Assembly: GCF_014207095.1 (NCBI RefSeq)
Contig: NZ_JACHBG010000001.1
Coordinates: 620,001-684,000 of the forward strand
DNA: 64,000 nt
Origin: Martinezella lusitana
Lineage (GTDB): Bacteria; Pseudomonadota; Alphaproteobacteria; Rhizobiales; Rhizobiaceae
Direction of reading: 5' to 3'
Shown: piece by piece, positions 18,255 through 27,071 of the stretch
Position numbering within the stretch: position 1 is the stretch's first letter
Layout: each line of letters begins with the position of its first letter
The notes under the pieces: model-generated
Databases searched by the model: none
Told to the model about the DNA's origin: nothing
What the model saw: only the letters and a program-made list of their open reading frames with translations
Translations under genes and position numbers: made by a program

Positions 18255-18612
18255 GGGTATCTCCTTTGCTTAGCTGAAAATCATAGGCCCGTTCTACCCG
18301 ACCTATGCGAACCTTATATTGCTCGTACCAGCGCTCGCGGCCGAGCCTCTGCGCCGCCAGATGCGAGACGACGTTCTTCCAGGCAAGAATGCTCTGCTCA
18401 TCTCGCCAAAAGGAGTTGGTGATACCGAAACCATCCGGACCCCTTACGCTTTCCATGCCAAGAAAGCCGTCCTGCGCCCTTGCCAGTTCTTCCATGCGGT
18501 CGCCCATGGAACCATAGCCGTTGTCGCCTTCGGTGCGGCTCGACGCGAATGTGACTATATAATAGGGCGGCTCGGGAGTGGCCGCGAAACGCGATGAAGT
18601 ACTTTTGCCCAT
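18235..18612 (-). CDS. Antibiotic-biosynthesis-monooxygenase (ABM) fold protein
   Basis: This 125-residue cytoplasmic protein has the dimeric alpha/beta-barrel ABM layout: a first strand YYIVTFASSRT, helix MGDRMEELARAQDGFLGMESV, the strand FGITNSFWRDEQSILAWKN and a terminal region ERWYEQYKVRIGRVERAY. The FWRDEQSILAWK segment is diagnostic of this group. Such proteins range from heme-degrading monooxygenases to quinone-modifying enzymes and many have no known substrate. It is the first gene before speB, overlapping it by 20 bases. A link to polyamine metabolism rests on position only. Confidence 0.85.
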   Translation of the reverse strand: MGKSTSSRFAATPEPPYYIVTFASSRTEGDNGYGSMGDRMEELARAQDGFLGMESVRGPDGFGITNSFWRDEQSILAWKNVVSHLAAQRLGRERWYEQYKVRIGRVERAYDFQLSKGDTLAEHVD

Positions 18613-18679
18613 GGTGTTTCTCCGGAGGCCATCAAATTTCGGGAGCAGGTGGGGAATCGCAAACCAACCAATCCGGCAC

Positions 18680-18943
18680 CTATTTGCCCGATCGGGCGGT
18701 GCATTGATACGGCTTTTTCACACAGGCGATCTGCGGTGTCGAACACACGGCCTGACCGTCCTTCATACGACAGACGGAGCAGTTATCGGTGAATTCGCGG
18801 CAATCGGGGTTCGCCTGGAGAAAGTCCTTCATGCTCTGCATATCCGCCGCCTTGTCCGCAGGTGGCGGTTGTGTTGCATCGTTGCAAAAAGCAGGCGAGA
18901 CGCTGGCAAGCGTCAGTAATAATGTCAGCACCAGTTTGGTCAT
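18680..18943 (-). CDS. Small exported cysteine-rich hypothetical protein (87 aa)
   Basis: This 87-residue protein has a signal peptide MTKLVLTLLLTLASVSPAFC. Its mature part of about 65 residues contains six Cys residues (DCREFTDNCSVCRMKDGQAVC and IACVKKPYQC), probably three disulfides in the periplasm. The family is not recognised. I start at the ATG at 18943, preceded by GGGGATTGCA on the minus strand; the frame continues open to 19123 but that part is not signal-like. It lies between the ABM gene and rpsI, beyond the rpsI terminator. Confidence 0.7.
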   Translation of the reverse strand: MTKLVLTLLLTLASVSPAFCNDATQPPPADKAADMQSMKDFLQANPDCREFTDNCSVCRMKDGQAVCSTPQIACVKKPYQCTARSGK

Positions 18944-19030
18944 TGCAATCCCCGATGTGCGCAACACCAGTCTGCCACAAAATGGTGTGGCTTGTCCGGC
19001 AGATCGACATCTTATCGTAATAGCCAAAAG

Positions 19031-19057
19031 AAAAAGGCCGGGGAAACCCCGGCCTTT
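19031..19057 (-). terminator. rplM-rpsI operon terminator
   Basis: A perfect 11-bp GC-rich stem with a 3-base loop (AAAGGCCGGGG/CCCCGGCCTTT) is followed on the minus strand by TTCTTTTGG. It lies 26 bases after the rpsI stop and is a clear factor-independent terminator. Confidence 0.85.
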
Positions 19058-19082
19058 CCAAAATCCCATTTCGGGCAAGCGA

Positions 19083-19553
19083 TTAACGCTTGGAGAACTG
19101 GAACGAACGACGTGCCTTTGCACGGCCGTACTTCTTGCGTTCGACGACGCGGCTGTCGCGGGTCAGGAAGCCACCCTTCTTCAGGACCGAGCGCAGGCCC
19201 GGTTCGAAGTAGGTGAGGGCCTTGGACAGACCGTGGCGAACAGCACCGGCCTGGCCGGAGAGACCGCCGCCGGCAACAGTTGCAACAATGTCGAACTGGC
19301 CGTCACGGGCAGCAGCGACGATCGGCTGACGCAGGATCATCTGCAGAACCGGACGGGCGAAATAAGCCGTGTAGTCCTTGCCGTTGACGATGATCTTGCC
19401 GGAGCCGGCCTTGACCCATACGCGGGCGACAGCGTCCTTGCGCTTGCCGGTCGCGTAGGAGCGGCCGAGCGAATCGACCTTGCGGACGTGAACCGGAGCA
19501 GCAGCTGCTTCCGATACCGTGCCGAGATCCTTCAGGGAAGAGAGATCAGCCAT
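19083..19553 (-). CDS. rpsI: 30S ribosomal protein S9
   Basis: This 156-residue protein is uS9, which binds the 3' major domain of 16S rRNA; its C-terminal tail reaches the P-site tRNA. The core starts at [19 protein letters not shown] and continues with [24 protein letters not shown] and [16 protein letters not shown], the strictly conserved basic C-terminus. The roughly 25-residue N-terminal extension ([11 protein letters not shown]...) is normal in rhizobia. It follows rplM by two bases in the usual L13-S9 operon. Confidence 0.98.
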   Translation of the reverse strand: MADLSSLKDLGTVSEAAAAPVHVRKVDSLGRSYATGKRKDAVARVWVKAGSGKIIVNGKDYTAYFARPVLQMILRQPIVAAARDGQFDIVATVAGGGLSGQAGAVRHGLSKALTYFEPGLRSVLKKGGFLTRDSRVVERKKYGRAKARRSFQFSKR

Positions 19554-19555
19554 TA

Positions 19556-20020
19556 TCAGGCGCTCCTTACGTTCTTCTTGTTCAGCTTGGCGACGTCGAG
19601 GACGACGGGCTGCTGGGCTTCATGGGGATGGTTGGAGCCGGCGTAGACGCGCAGGTTCTTCATCTGGCGACGGCCGAGCGGGCCGCGCGGAACCATGCGT
19701 TCGACAGCCTTCTCAACGACTCGCTCCGGGAAGCGGCCCTCGATGATCTGACGAGCGGTACGCTCCTTGATGCCGCCGGCATAACCGGTGTGCCAGTAGT
19801 AAACCTTGTCTTCGTACTTCTTGCCGGTGAAGACGACCTTGTCGGCATTGATGACGATGACGTTGTCGCCGTCGTCGACGTGCGGCGTGAAGGTAGCCTT
19901 ATGCTTGCCACGCAGACGCATTGCGATGATAGAAGCGAGACGGCCAACGACAAGCCCTTCGGCGTCGATGAGAACCCACTTCTTCTCCACCTCTGCAGGC
20001 TTCTGGGAGAAGGTTGCCAT
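19556..20020 (-). CDS. rplM: 50S ribosomal protein L13
   Basis: This 154-residue protein is uL13, an early-assembly large-subunit protein. It begins [20 protein letters not shown] and contains the conserved [49 protein letters not shown] and [18 protein letters not shown] motifs at the expected spacing. Length is standard for alphaproteobacteria. It is the first gene of the rplM-rpsI operon; the promoter must lie in the 237 bases up to the DMT transporter gene. Confidence 0.98.
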   Translation of the reverse strand: MATFSQKPAEVEKKWVLIDAEGLVVGRLASIIAMRLRGKHKATFTPHVDDGDNVIVINADKVVFTGKKYEDKVYYWHTGYAGGIKERTARQIIEGRFPERVVEKAVERMVPRGPLGRRQMKNLRVYAGSNHPHEAQQPVVLDVAKLNKKNVRSA

Positions 20021-20257
20021 GTTGCATACTCTCTTTTTAGACCCTTGGCCCGAAGGCTTCAGGGCGTTTCTTGTTGCTTGGTTTGGTCCGCTCGAGGCGA
20101 GCCAAAAAGAAAGCAGCCCGGAAAGGCTGCGATCTGCGGCGGCTTATAGAGGGAATATGACGCAGGGTCAATATAGTCGATCCGAGAGGTCGTAAAAATT
20201 ATCTATATAAAACAATGGCTTATATATGTGGTATTTTGAAACCACACATTTTGAGTG

Positions 20258-21094
20258 TCAGCCCAGCCTTAAAACGAGAACCCCTGCGGCAATAATGGCG
20301 CCGGCAATGTAGCGCCAGATGCTGGAGCGCTCCTTCAGAACGACGACGGAAATGACCAGCGCGAAGAGGATTGATGTTTCCCGCAAAGCCGCGACCATGG
20401 CGACTGGTGCCTTGGTCATCGCCCACAAGGCAACACCGTAGGAGGCGATCGAGCCGCCGCCGCCGATCAGTCCGCGCCACCAGTTGTAGCGGACATGGGC
20501 AGCGACCGCACTGGCGCCGCGCTGCGAGACAGCCCATACGAACAGAAGGACGGGCGGCAGCAGCGACATCCATAGCGTATAGGATATGGAATTGCCTGAA
20601 ATCCGGGCGCCGATGCCGTCGACATAGGTGTAGGTTGCGATGACGACGGCGTTGGAAAGAGCGAGCAGGATCGCGCGCCGGCCGCCTTTCCGTGCCTCGA
20701 AGGCCAGCGTCAATATGCCGGCACAGATCGTCATGGTGCCGATCAGGGCGGCTCCCGAAAGCGATTCCTTGAGGATGAAGCTGCTCGTGGAGACGATGAG
20801 CAGGGGCGCCACGCCGCGCATCAGCGGATAGACCAAGCCGATGTCTCCGGCGCGGTAGGCGGCCGCAACAAGCTGGAAGTAGGCAAATTGAAGAATTGCC
20901 GAAGCGCCGATGAATGGCCAGGCTGCTGAGGCAGGTAGCGGGAGGAACGATAATAGAGGCAAGGCGGCGACAGCGCCTCCCGCAGAGACCAATGCTGCGT
21001 CCAGAGACTTGTCGGTCCCGGCCTTGATGATCGCATTCCATGTCGCGTGCAACAGCGCGCCAAAGAGGACAAGGGCGATAACGTCGAGAGACAC
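20258..21094 (-). CDS. EamA/DMT-family transporter
   Basis: This protein has about 278 residues and roughly ten transmembrane helices arranged as two EamA repeats (about 1-130 and 140-278). Hallmarks are LVLFGALLHATWNAIIKAG in the first helix, VYPLMRGVAPLLIV at the end of the first repeat and ALRETSILFALVISVVVLKE in the second. It is an inner-membrane drug/metabolite transporter of unknown substrate. I choose the GTG at 21094 because an AGG lies five bases before it and the first EamA helix starts there; the frame is open to 21157 with an ATG that would add 21 residues. It is preceded by a long gene-free region. Confidence 0.85.
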   Translation of the reverse strand: MSLDVIALVLFGALLHATWNAIIKAGTDKSLDAALVSAGGAVAALPLLSFLPLPASAAWPFIGASAILQFAYFQLVAAAYRAGDIGLVYPLMRGVAPLLIVSTSSFILKESLSGAALIGTMTICAGILTLAFEARKGGRRAILLALSNAVVIATYTYVDGIGARISGNSISYTLWMSLLPPVLLFVWAVSQRGASAVAAHVRYNWWRGLIGGGGSIASYGVALWAMTKAPVAMVAALRETSILFALVISVVVLKERSSIWRYIAGAIIAAGVLVLRLG

Positions 21095-21936
21095 GAAAAC
21101 CTCGAAAATCAGGAGAAGAGACGCAGAATCCTGGTATTTTGTGGGAGTGAGGCTCACATATGACCCTCAATACATCAAAAAGCAACGGGATTGGCGGTTT
21201 ATGCCCCGGTACCTGCGCCTATGCCCTTGCTACGGACCGGCGATGAGGGTGTTCTTCTTATGTTCTTGATTTTGGTTGCATATATTATAAGTGACTAAAT
21301 TATTGCGGTATGAATCGCGAACAAACATCGCATGCCGTGTGAACGCCTGGGTAGAATTAGCACTATTTAACGCAAGGTTATTTGCGCTCTGCGCTGTTGC
21401 AACGTTGTCATCCGATCATGTAGAATTTTCTGGTTGATCCCGCTGCATTTTCTTCCCGCTGAAATTGAGCGGCGCCTGAGTATAGTGGAAAAAATTTCAA
21501 ATACTGTAAACTATTACAAGCCGCCTCTTTGGTCGAATTCATGGCTGCCCAACAAATGGGCAATCCGATCGCAAGTACAAAGCGGAATTTCGAGGTGATT
21601 CGCTGAGTGCAAAATTGCGAGATGACCAAAAATAATCGATCGGAAAAATCGTGTTGCCGCGTGTCTTCTTAGCCTACGGCTGTTCTCTTTGTGCATAATC
21701 TTTGAATTAGATTCCTCTAAATTTGAGTGAATGAATGGAGAACAAAGATCGTATTTCAGAAGAACATGTCTGGTATCACCTGCAAAAGCGGTGAAAGCCG
21801 TTTGAAAAACATGTCTGAGCGACGTGTATGACAATGCTTGCATGGTCGCTCGGATGGCCACGCTCCTTGCCGGGAACAATCACCAGTCGTAGTCGACCGG
21901 GTGCCTGTTCATGAGCGCAGATCCTACGCGTCGCGA
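21095..21936. other. AT-richer intergenic region without a credible gene
   Basis: About 840 bases separate the transporter from the exported hypothetical protein. The stretch looks AT-richer than the flanks. It holds only short open frames with atypical composition, the longest being 121 codons at 21514-21879 on the minus strand. I see no hairpin with a T run, no tRNA and no recognisable mobile element. It presumably contains the transporter promoter and might hide an unrecognised small RNA or a decayed gene. Confidence 0.5.
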
Positions 21937-22263
21937 TCACCGCCGGAAGATCAGGGTATCGTCATCGAAATCGGTTGCCGGCCGGCATATGTAGACGGGG
22001 CAGGAGGCGCGGTCCTTCGTCGGCAGATAGTCCTGATCGGCGTAGAAGCCAACGTCGCATGAGCGGCTGTCGGCAACATAGCGGTCGTAGAGCGTCATCT
22101 TGGGAGTCCGTTTGGCCGGATACCGCATGATAACGGCCCGCTCGCGATTGATGGTCGCCCTGGCTTCGGCGCAGGTCATCGACATGGAATTGTAGCGTGA
22201 AATCGCCAAGGCAGGGGTGGAGGCCGAGATGATTGCCAGGCTCAGCAGAACGATCTTTTTCAT
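21937..22263 (-). CDS. Exported hypothetical protein (108 aa)
   Basis: This 108-residue protein has a signal peptide MKKIVLLSLAIISASTPALA. The mature part is rich in Arg, Asp and Tyr and contains four Cys residues (MTCAEARATI, SRSCDVGF, ASCPVYIC), suggesting two disulfides in the periplasm. CAEARATINREGAV-like starts are common in small secreted proteins of rhizobia. The function is unknown. It is monocistronic and divergent from the CoA-binding protein gene. Confidence 0.75.
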   Translation of the reverse strand: MKKIVLLSLAIISASTPALAISRYNSMSMTCAEARATINRERAVIMRYPAKRTPKMTLYDRYVADSRSCDVGFYADQDYLPTKDRASCPVYICRPATDFDDDTLIFRR

Positions 22264-22375
22264 TGGGTTAGTCCTCCCTGAAATTGTTATAATGTAATAT
22301 ATACGCTGAGGCCGCGCTTGCGGTTTCGGTATTTGCGGTAAAAACGCAAGTTTGATCGCTTTGGGAGGCTTCGTG

Positions 22376-22804
22376 ATGAACCACGATAGTTATGACGATT
22401 CCTATATCGCCGACATCCTTTTATCTGTCAGAACCATTGCGCTCCTTGGCGCATCGCCAAACCCCGCACGGCCGAGCAATGGCGTGATGGCCTACCTGCT
22501 GAATAAGGGCTATCGTGTCATCCCCGTCAACCCGGGGCAGGCCGGCAAGGAAATTCTCGGACAATGGGTCTATGCCCACCTGGCAGACATTCCCGAGCCG
22601 GTCGATATGGTCGACGTCTTCCGGGCGCCTGAATATCTGAGATCGGTGGTCGAAGAGACCATCATGATCGATCCTCGGCCGCCGGTGATCTGGGGACAGC
22701 TCGGCGTGCGGGACGATGCCGCCGCGGCCAGAGCCGAAGCCGCAGGCGTCAGGGTCGTGATGGACCGCTGCCCGGCCATCGAATATCCGCGACTTGTCGC
22801 CTGA
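22376..22804 (+). CDS. CoA-binding protein (YccU/DUF succinyl-CoA-synthetase-like)
   Basis: This 142-residue Rossmann-fold protein resembles the CoA-binding domain of succinyl-CoA synthetase (YccU family). It shows ALLGASPNPARPSNGVMAYL with the nucleotide loop, RVIPVNPGQAGKEILGQ, VDMVDVFRAPEYL and a C-terminal VVMDRCPAIEYPRL containing the conserved Cys. The start at 22376 has a GGGAGG seven bases upstream; an upstream in-frame start would add eight residues. Its role in the cell is not established. It precedes the sulfhydrylase gene by 149 bases, and this pairing is frequent in rhizobia. Confidence 0.9.
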   Translation: MNHDSYDDSYIADILLSVRTIALLGASPNPARPSNGVMAYLLNKGYRVIPVNPGQAGKEILGQWVYAHLADIPEPVDMVDVFRAPEYLRSVVEETIMIDPRPPVIWGQLGVRDDAAAARAEAAGVRVVMDRCPAIEYPRLVA

Positions 22805-22953
22805 TCCAAAACGGCAGTTTATCGCGCGATCTTGCTGAAAGATGGCAAGTTTTTTCCGCGAGTTGAAGCCCGCGGCAAAGTTCGCGGTTAACTTTCGTGT
22901 CGCACCCGTTATGATCTTTCCATCGCAAAGAGAATCTGGCGGGAGGAATTATC

Positions 22954-24237
22954 ATGCCAACAAACAATCCTGGTTTCGACACGCTCGCAATTCACGCGGG
23001 CGCGCAGCCCGACCCCACGACAGGCGCACGGGCGACGCCGATCTACCAGACGACGTCTTTCGTCTTCCAGGATGCGGATCACGCCGCAGCGCTGTTCGGC
23101 TTGCAGCAGTTTGGCAATATATATACGCGCATCATGAACCCGACACAGGCCGTGCTCGAGGAGCGCGTGGCCGCCCTTGAAGGCGGCACGGCGGCGCTTG
23201 CCGTCGCTTCGGGTCATGCCGCCCAGCTGCTCGTCTTCCACACCATCATGCGCCCGGGCGACAATTTCATTGCTGCCAGACGGCTCTATGGCGGCACTGT
23301 CAATCAGTTCGGCCAGTCCTTCAAGAATTTCGACTGGCGCGTGCGCTGGGCCGATCCGGCGGATCCGGCCAGCTTTGAAGCGCAGATCGATGAGCGTACG
23401 CGTGGCATATTCATCGAGAGCCTGGCCAATCCGGGCGGCACCTTCGTCGACATCGCGGCGATCGCGGCCGTTGCCCACAAGCATGGCCTGCCGCTGATCG
23501 TCGACAACACGATGGCGAGCCCTTATCTCATTCGGCCTCTGGAGCACGGCGCCGATATCGTCGTCCATTCGCTGACGAAATTCCTCGGCGGTCACGGCAA
23601 TTCCATGGGCGGCATCATCGTCGACGGCGGCACCTTCGATTGGTCCGCATCCGGTAATTATCCGATGCTGTCGGCACCGCGGCCGGAATATAACGGCGTC
23701 GTTCTGCATTCTACCTTCGGCAATTTTGCCTTTGCGATCGCCTGCCGCGTTCTCGGCCTGCGCGATCTCGGTCCGGCGATCTCGCCGTTCAACGCTTTCA
23801 TGATCCTGACTGGCATCGAGACGCTGCCGCTGCGCATGCAGCGCCATTCTGACAATGCGATTGCCGTCGCGCGCTGGCTGAAGTCGCAGGACAAGGTGGC
23901 TTGGGTCAATTATGCCGGGCTTGAGGACGACCCGAACCACGCATTGCAGCAGCGCTATTCGCCGAAGGGCGCCGGCTCCGTCTTCACCTTCGGGCTGAAG
24001 GGCGGCTATGAGGCCGGCAAGGGGCTGGTCGAAGGGCTTGAGCTCTTTTCGCATCTGGCAAATATCGGCGACACCCGCTCGCTCGTCATCCATCCCGCAT
24101 CGACCACGCACAAGCAGCTGACCGACGAGCAGAAGGTCGCGGCCGGTGCCGGTCCCGATGTCGTGCGCCTGTCGATCGGTATTGAAGATGTGAAGGACAT
24201 CATCGCTGATCTCCAACAGTCCCTGGCAAAAGTCTGA
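22954..24237 (+). CDS. metZ: O-acetylhomoserine aminocarboxypropyltransferase (sulfhydrylase)
   Basis: This 427-residue PLP enzyme of the Cys/Met metabolism family makes homocysteine (or methionine) from O-acetylhomoserine and sulfide (or methanethiol). It begins PGFDTLAIHAGAQPDPTTGA and continues with TPIYQTTSFVF, YTRIMNPT and the cofactor-binding LASGHAAQ-type segment. The Schiff-base Lys209 lies in VVHSLTKFLGGHGNSMGG. The length of about 427 fits the MetY/OAH-sulfhydrylase group rather than cystathionine synthases (about 380-400). A GGGAGGAATTATC leader precedes the ATG. The naming metY versus metZ varies. A strong terminator follows. Confidence 0.9.
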   Translation: MPTNNPGFDTLAIHAGAQPDPTTGARATPIYQTTSFVFQDADHAAALFGLQQFGNIYTRIMNPTQAVLEERVAALEGGTAALAVASGHAAQLLVFHTIMRPGDNFIAARRLYGGTVNQFGQSFKNFDWRVRWADPADPASFEAQIDERTRGIFIESLANPGGTFVDIAAIAAVAHKHGLPLIVDNTMASPYLIRPLEHGADIVVHSLTKFLGGHGNSMGGIIVDGGTFDWSASGNYPMLSAPRPEYNGVVLHSTFGNFAFAIACRVLGLRDLGPAISPFNAFMILTGIETLPLRMQRHSDNAIAVARWLKSQDKVAWVNYAGLEDDPNHALQQRYSPKGAGSVFTFGLKGGYEAGKGLVEGLELFSHLANIGDTRSLVIHPASTTHKQLTDEQKVAAGAGPDVVRLSIGIEDVKDIIADLQQSLAKV

Positions 24238-24309
24238 GGACTGCGGCGGCGCGAGGTCGAAAACGCCAGGCGACCTCTTTGACTGCAGCGCATTTCATGC
24301 TTGTCTTGA

Positions 24310-24345
24310 TCCGCGATCGCCACACGGCGATCGCGGACTTTTTTT
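24310..24345 (+). terminator. Terminator of the sulfhydrylase gene
   Basis: A perfect 12-bp stem with an ACAC loop (TCCGCGATCGCC/GGCGATCGCGGA) is followed by C and seven Ts. It lies about 70 bases after the stop and is a textbook factor-independent terminator. It ends just before the cupin gene. Confidence 0.9.
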
Positions 24346-24379
24346 GGCCTTGGCCAAGCGTGATCGGCGGGAGACTAAA

Positions 24380-24724
24380 GTGGCAAGCTACGTGCAGCTG
24401 AATGTCGATGGCGTTGAGCCCGAGGAGGGCGCGCCCGCAGCGGATCGTCTCATTTCGGGAGCGCCGGTCTTCCGAACATGGAACCTCGACGAGGCCGATG
24501 GTGGCCTCTATGCCGGTATCTGGGAAGCAACTCCAGGCAAATGGCGGATCGTTTATGACGAATGGGAGTACTTCCACATCCTCTCCGGCTATTCAATTGT
24601 GACAGCCGACGACGGTGAGGTGTTTCACCTGCGGGCGAGCGATCGTCTGATCCTGAAGCCGGGCTTCAAGGGAACCTGGGAAGTCATTGAAACGACTCGC
24701 AAGGACTATGTGATCCGTCTGTGA
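24380..24724 (+). CDS. Cupin-domain protein (DUF861 type)
   Basis: This small beta-barrel protein of about 114 residues belongs to the DUF861/Cupin_3 group. It shows RTWNLDEADGGLYAGIWEAT, then the cupin motif region IVYDEWEYFHILSGYSIVTADDGE and a second motif FHLRASDRLILKPGFKGTWEV. It lacks a full HxHx3-4E metal signature, since EWEYFH keeps only part of it. I choose the GTG at 24380, preceded at six bases by GGGAG, over the TTG at 24344 that lies within the terminator T run. It is monocistronic. The substrate is unknown. Confidence 0.82.
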   Translation: MASYVQLNVDGVEPEEGAPAADRLISGAPVFRTWNLDEADGGLYAGIWEATPGKWRIVYDEWEYFHILSGYSIVTADDGEVFHLRASDRLILKPGFKGTWEVIETTRKDYVIRL

Positions 24725-24845
24725 CGAGATCGTTGAATCAAAACATGAAGTTCGGATCCGTGCGCTGATTGACGCAGCCCATTTCACGCGGTTTCGCGCT
24801 GGTCGTGATGATTGCCGTAGGTTGTGTCACCGCGGCTTCATTAAA

Positions 24846-24863
24846 TTGTCATCAAACTGAAAC
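24846..24863 (+). promoter_or_regulatory. PHO box upstream of pstS
   Basis: TTGTCAT-CAAA-CTGAAAC matches the PhoB direct repeat (CTGTCAT, 4-base spacer, CTGTCAC/T) at six of seven positions in the first half and five of seven in the second. A TTTAGA that could serve as the -10 lies ten bases further on. The box sits 125 bases before the pstS start, as expected for phosphate-starvation induction. Confidence 0.7.
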
Positions 24864-24987
24864 AATGCGTCTTTAGAGCCATCTCTGTCGCCAGGAGATT
24901 TCAGGTGAGGAGGCTCGTCTACTATGTGTGCCTCGCGCCGATCTTCTGCTCGCCATCCTTTCATTCACTTGAGGAAGTGAGTCTACT

Positions 24988-26013
24988 ATGCTTAACCTGA
25001 AACTCCGTTCGCTTTGCCTGACTGCAGGCCTCATTGCGGCTATGTCCGCTTCGGCCTCGGCTGCCGACATCACGGGCGCCGGCTCCAGCTTCATCGCACC
25101 GGTTCTGTCCAAGTGGGCCGAAGGCTACAAGGCTGCGACGAACAATGTCGTCAACTACCAGTCGGTCGGCTCGGGCGCCGGCATCAAGCAGCTCCTCGAC
25201 AAGACCATCGTATTCGGCGCTTCGGACAAGCCGATGAGCGACGCTGACCTCGAAAAGAACGGCATTGCCCAGTTCCCGATGATCTCCGGCGGCATCGTTG
25301 TTTCCTACAACATCGAAGGCGTAAAGCCAGGCCAGCTCGTTCTCGACGGCAAGACGCTGTCCGACATCTTTCTCGGCAAGATCACCAAGTGGGACGATGC
25401 TGCCATCAAGGCTCTCAACGCCGATGTGAAGCTGCCTTCCACGGCGATCTCCGTCGTTTATCGCGCTGACAGCTCGGGCACGACCTTCAACTTCACCGAC
25501 TACCTGGCGAAGGTTTCGCCGGAGTGGAAGGAAAAGGTTGGTTCGAACACGGCAGTTGAATGGCCGGTCGGCTTCGGCGCCAAGGGTTCGGAAGGCGTTT
25601 CCACCACCGTCAACCAGACGGCTGGTTCGATCTCCTACGTTGAGTATTCCTACGTCGTCGCCAACCACATCGGTTTCGCGAAGATGAAGAACGCTGCCGG
25701 CAAGGTTATCGAGCCGAGCCTCGACACCTTCAAGGCTGCTGCCTCGAACGCCGATTGGGCCAAGGCCAAGAACTTCAACCTGATCATCACCAATCAGCCG
25801 GGCGAAAAGAGCTGGCCGATTGCTGCTTCGACCTGGGTTCTGCTCTACAAGAAGCCGGCCGATGCTGCTAAGAACGAAGAAGCTCTGAAGTTCTTCAAGT
25901 GGTCCTATGAGCATGGCCAGAAGGACGCGACTGCGCTGTCTTACCTCGCTATCCCGGAGAATGTTGCCGAGATCGTCGAGAAGTCGTGGAAGACGGACTT
26001 CGGCACGAAATAA
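24988..26013 (+). CDS. pstS: Phosphate ABC transporter, substrate-binding protein
   Basis: This 341-residue periplasmic phosphate-binding protein has a signal peptide [18 protein letters not shown] ending near residue 25. The mature protein starts [20 protein letters not shown], the typical PstS phosphate loop, and continues with [39 protein letters not shown] and an [10 protein letters not shown] segment. It is the first gene of pstSCAB, behind a PHO box. Codon use is strongly biased, as expected for an abundant induced protein. Confidence 0.96.
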   Translation: MLNLKLRSLCLTAGLIAAMSASASAADITGAGSSFIAPVLSKWAEGYKAATNNVVNYQSVGSGAGIKQLLDKTIVFGASDKPMSDADLEKNGIAQFPMISGGIVVSYNIEGVKPGQLVLDGKTLSDIFLGKITKWDDAAIKALNADVKLPSTAISVVYRADSSGTTFNFTDYLAKVSPEWKEKVGSNTAVEWPVGFGAKGSEGVSTTVNQTAGSISYVEYSYVVANHIGFAKMKNAAGKVIEPSLDTFKAAASNADWAKAKNFNLIITNQPGEKSWPIAASTWVLLYKKPADAAKNEEALKFFKWSYEHGQKDATALSYLAIPENVAEIVEKSWKTDFGTK

Positions 26014-26089
26014 TTTGTGCGGAATGAAAAAGTTGCGGCGGACAGGGTATAGCCCTGTCCGCCTTTCATGACGGGACAAGGGGAAATCG

Positions 26090-27061
26090 ATGGCTGATGC
26101 GACTCAGACGGCTGGCTTCCAGGCACTGGATACCACCGCCGCTACCAGAAAATTCCGGATGCAAGATCGGATTTTCTACTTCATGACGCTCGGCTCGGCC
26201 GCCCTTGTCGTGCTTCTGCTGCTGGCAATCCTTGTGGTTCTCATCATCGATGCCGTGCCGACATTCCAGGCTTTCGGCTTTTCGTTCCTCTGGGGGACGA
26301 AGTGGAGTGCTCCCGCCGAAATCTATGGCGCCGTGCCGGCCGTGGTCGGTACCCTGGTAAGTGCACTCATCGCCATGTTGATCGCCGTTCCTCTGGGTAT
26401 CGGCATCGCCATATTCCTGACTGAGCTTTGCCCTGGCAGCCTGCGCCGCCCGATCAGCACGGCCATTGAACTTCTGGCCGGTGTTCCCTCGATCATTTAC
26501 GGCATCGTCGGTCTGTTCATTCTCGTGCCGCTGATGCAGAACTATATTCTGCCCTTCCTTATCATGACGATCGGCCAAGTGCCGGTGATCGGCCTGCTCT
26601 TCCAGCCGCCGGCGCCAGGTGTCGGCCTGTTGACGGCAAGTCTCGTGCTGGCCGTGATGATCCTGCCGTTCATCACCGCGATTTCCCGCGACGTGTTCAG
26701 CACCGTGCCGCCGATGCTGCGTGAATCCGCCTACGGCATGGGCATGACCACGTGGGAAGTGGCTCGCCATATCCTGATCCCCTATACACGTCGCGGTCTC
26801 GTCGGCGGCATCATGCTCGGCCTCGGCCGCGCGCTTGGCGAAACCATGGCCGTCACCTTCGTTGTCGGCTCGGTGAGCCGCCTGCAATCGTCGATCATCT
26901 CGCCGTCCACCACTATTTCCGCCCAGATCGCGAACAATTTCGGCGATGCTGATGGTCTGCAATTGTCGAGCCTGATCGCGCTCGGCCTGCTCCTGTTCGT
27001 CCTTTCCTTCTGCGTGCTTGCGCTGGCAAGGTGGATGATCGGCCGCGGCGACTCGCACTGA
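26090..27061 (+). CDS. pstC: Phosphate ABC transporter, permease PstC
   Basis: This 323-residue inner-membrane permease has six transmembrane helices. It shows FGFSFLWGTKWSAP before the binding-protein-dependent transport domain, GTLVSALIAMLIAVPLGIGI, the ELLAGVPSIIYG motif and the EAA loop (ESAYGMGMTTWEVARHILIPYTRRGLVGGIMLGLGRALGE) that docks to PstB. Its length matches E. coli PstC (about 320) rather than the longer PstC found beside phoU-phoB in many rhizobia. An AAGGGGAAATCG leader precedes the ATG, 76 bases after pstS. Confidence 0.95.
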   Translation: MADATQTAGFQALDTTAATRKFRMQDRIFYFMTLGSAALVVLLLLAILVVLIIDAVPTFQAFGFSFLWGTKWSAPAEIYGAVPAVVGTLVSALIAMLIAVPLGIGIAIFLTELCPGSLRRPISTAIELLAGVPSIIYGIVGLFILVPLMQNYILPFLIMTIGQVPVIGLLFQPPAPGVGLLTASLVLAVMILPFITAISRDVFSTVPPMLRESAYGMGMTTWEVARHILIPYTRRGLVGGIMLGLGRALGETMAVTFVVGSVSRLQSSIISPSTTISAQIANNFGDADGLQLSSLIALGLLLFVLSFCVLALARWMIGRGDSH

Positions 27062-27071
27062 GGAAAAACCC

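Noticed and set aside
18944..19123. N-terminal extension of the small Cys-rich protein
   Set aside because: The extension overlaps the rpsI terminator and rpsI itself; the internal ATG at 18943 directly starts a signal peptide.
21514..21879. A 121-codon minus-strand frame in the AT-richer gap
   Set aside because: His/Arg/Phe-rich translation without domain or start signal; no support beyond being open.
22805..22953. Possible SAM-II riboswitch before the sulfhydrylase gene
   Set aside because: SAM-II elements often precede metZ in alphaproteobacteria, but I could not find the conserved pseudoknot strands (GATTTA and GCTAAA type). Only unrelated small hairpins (CTTGC/GCAAG; CCGCGA/TCGCGG) are visible. 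A covariance-model search would settle it.
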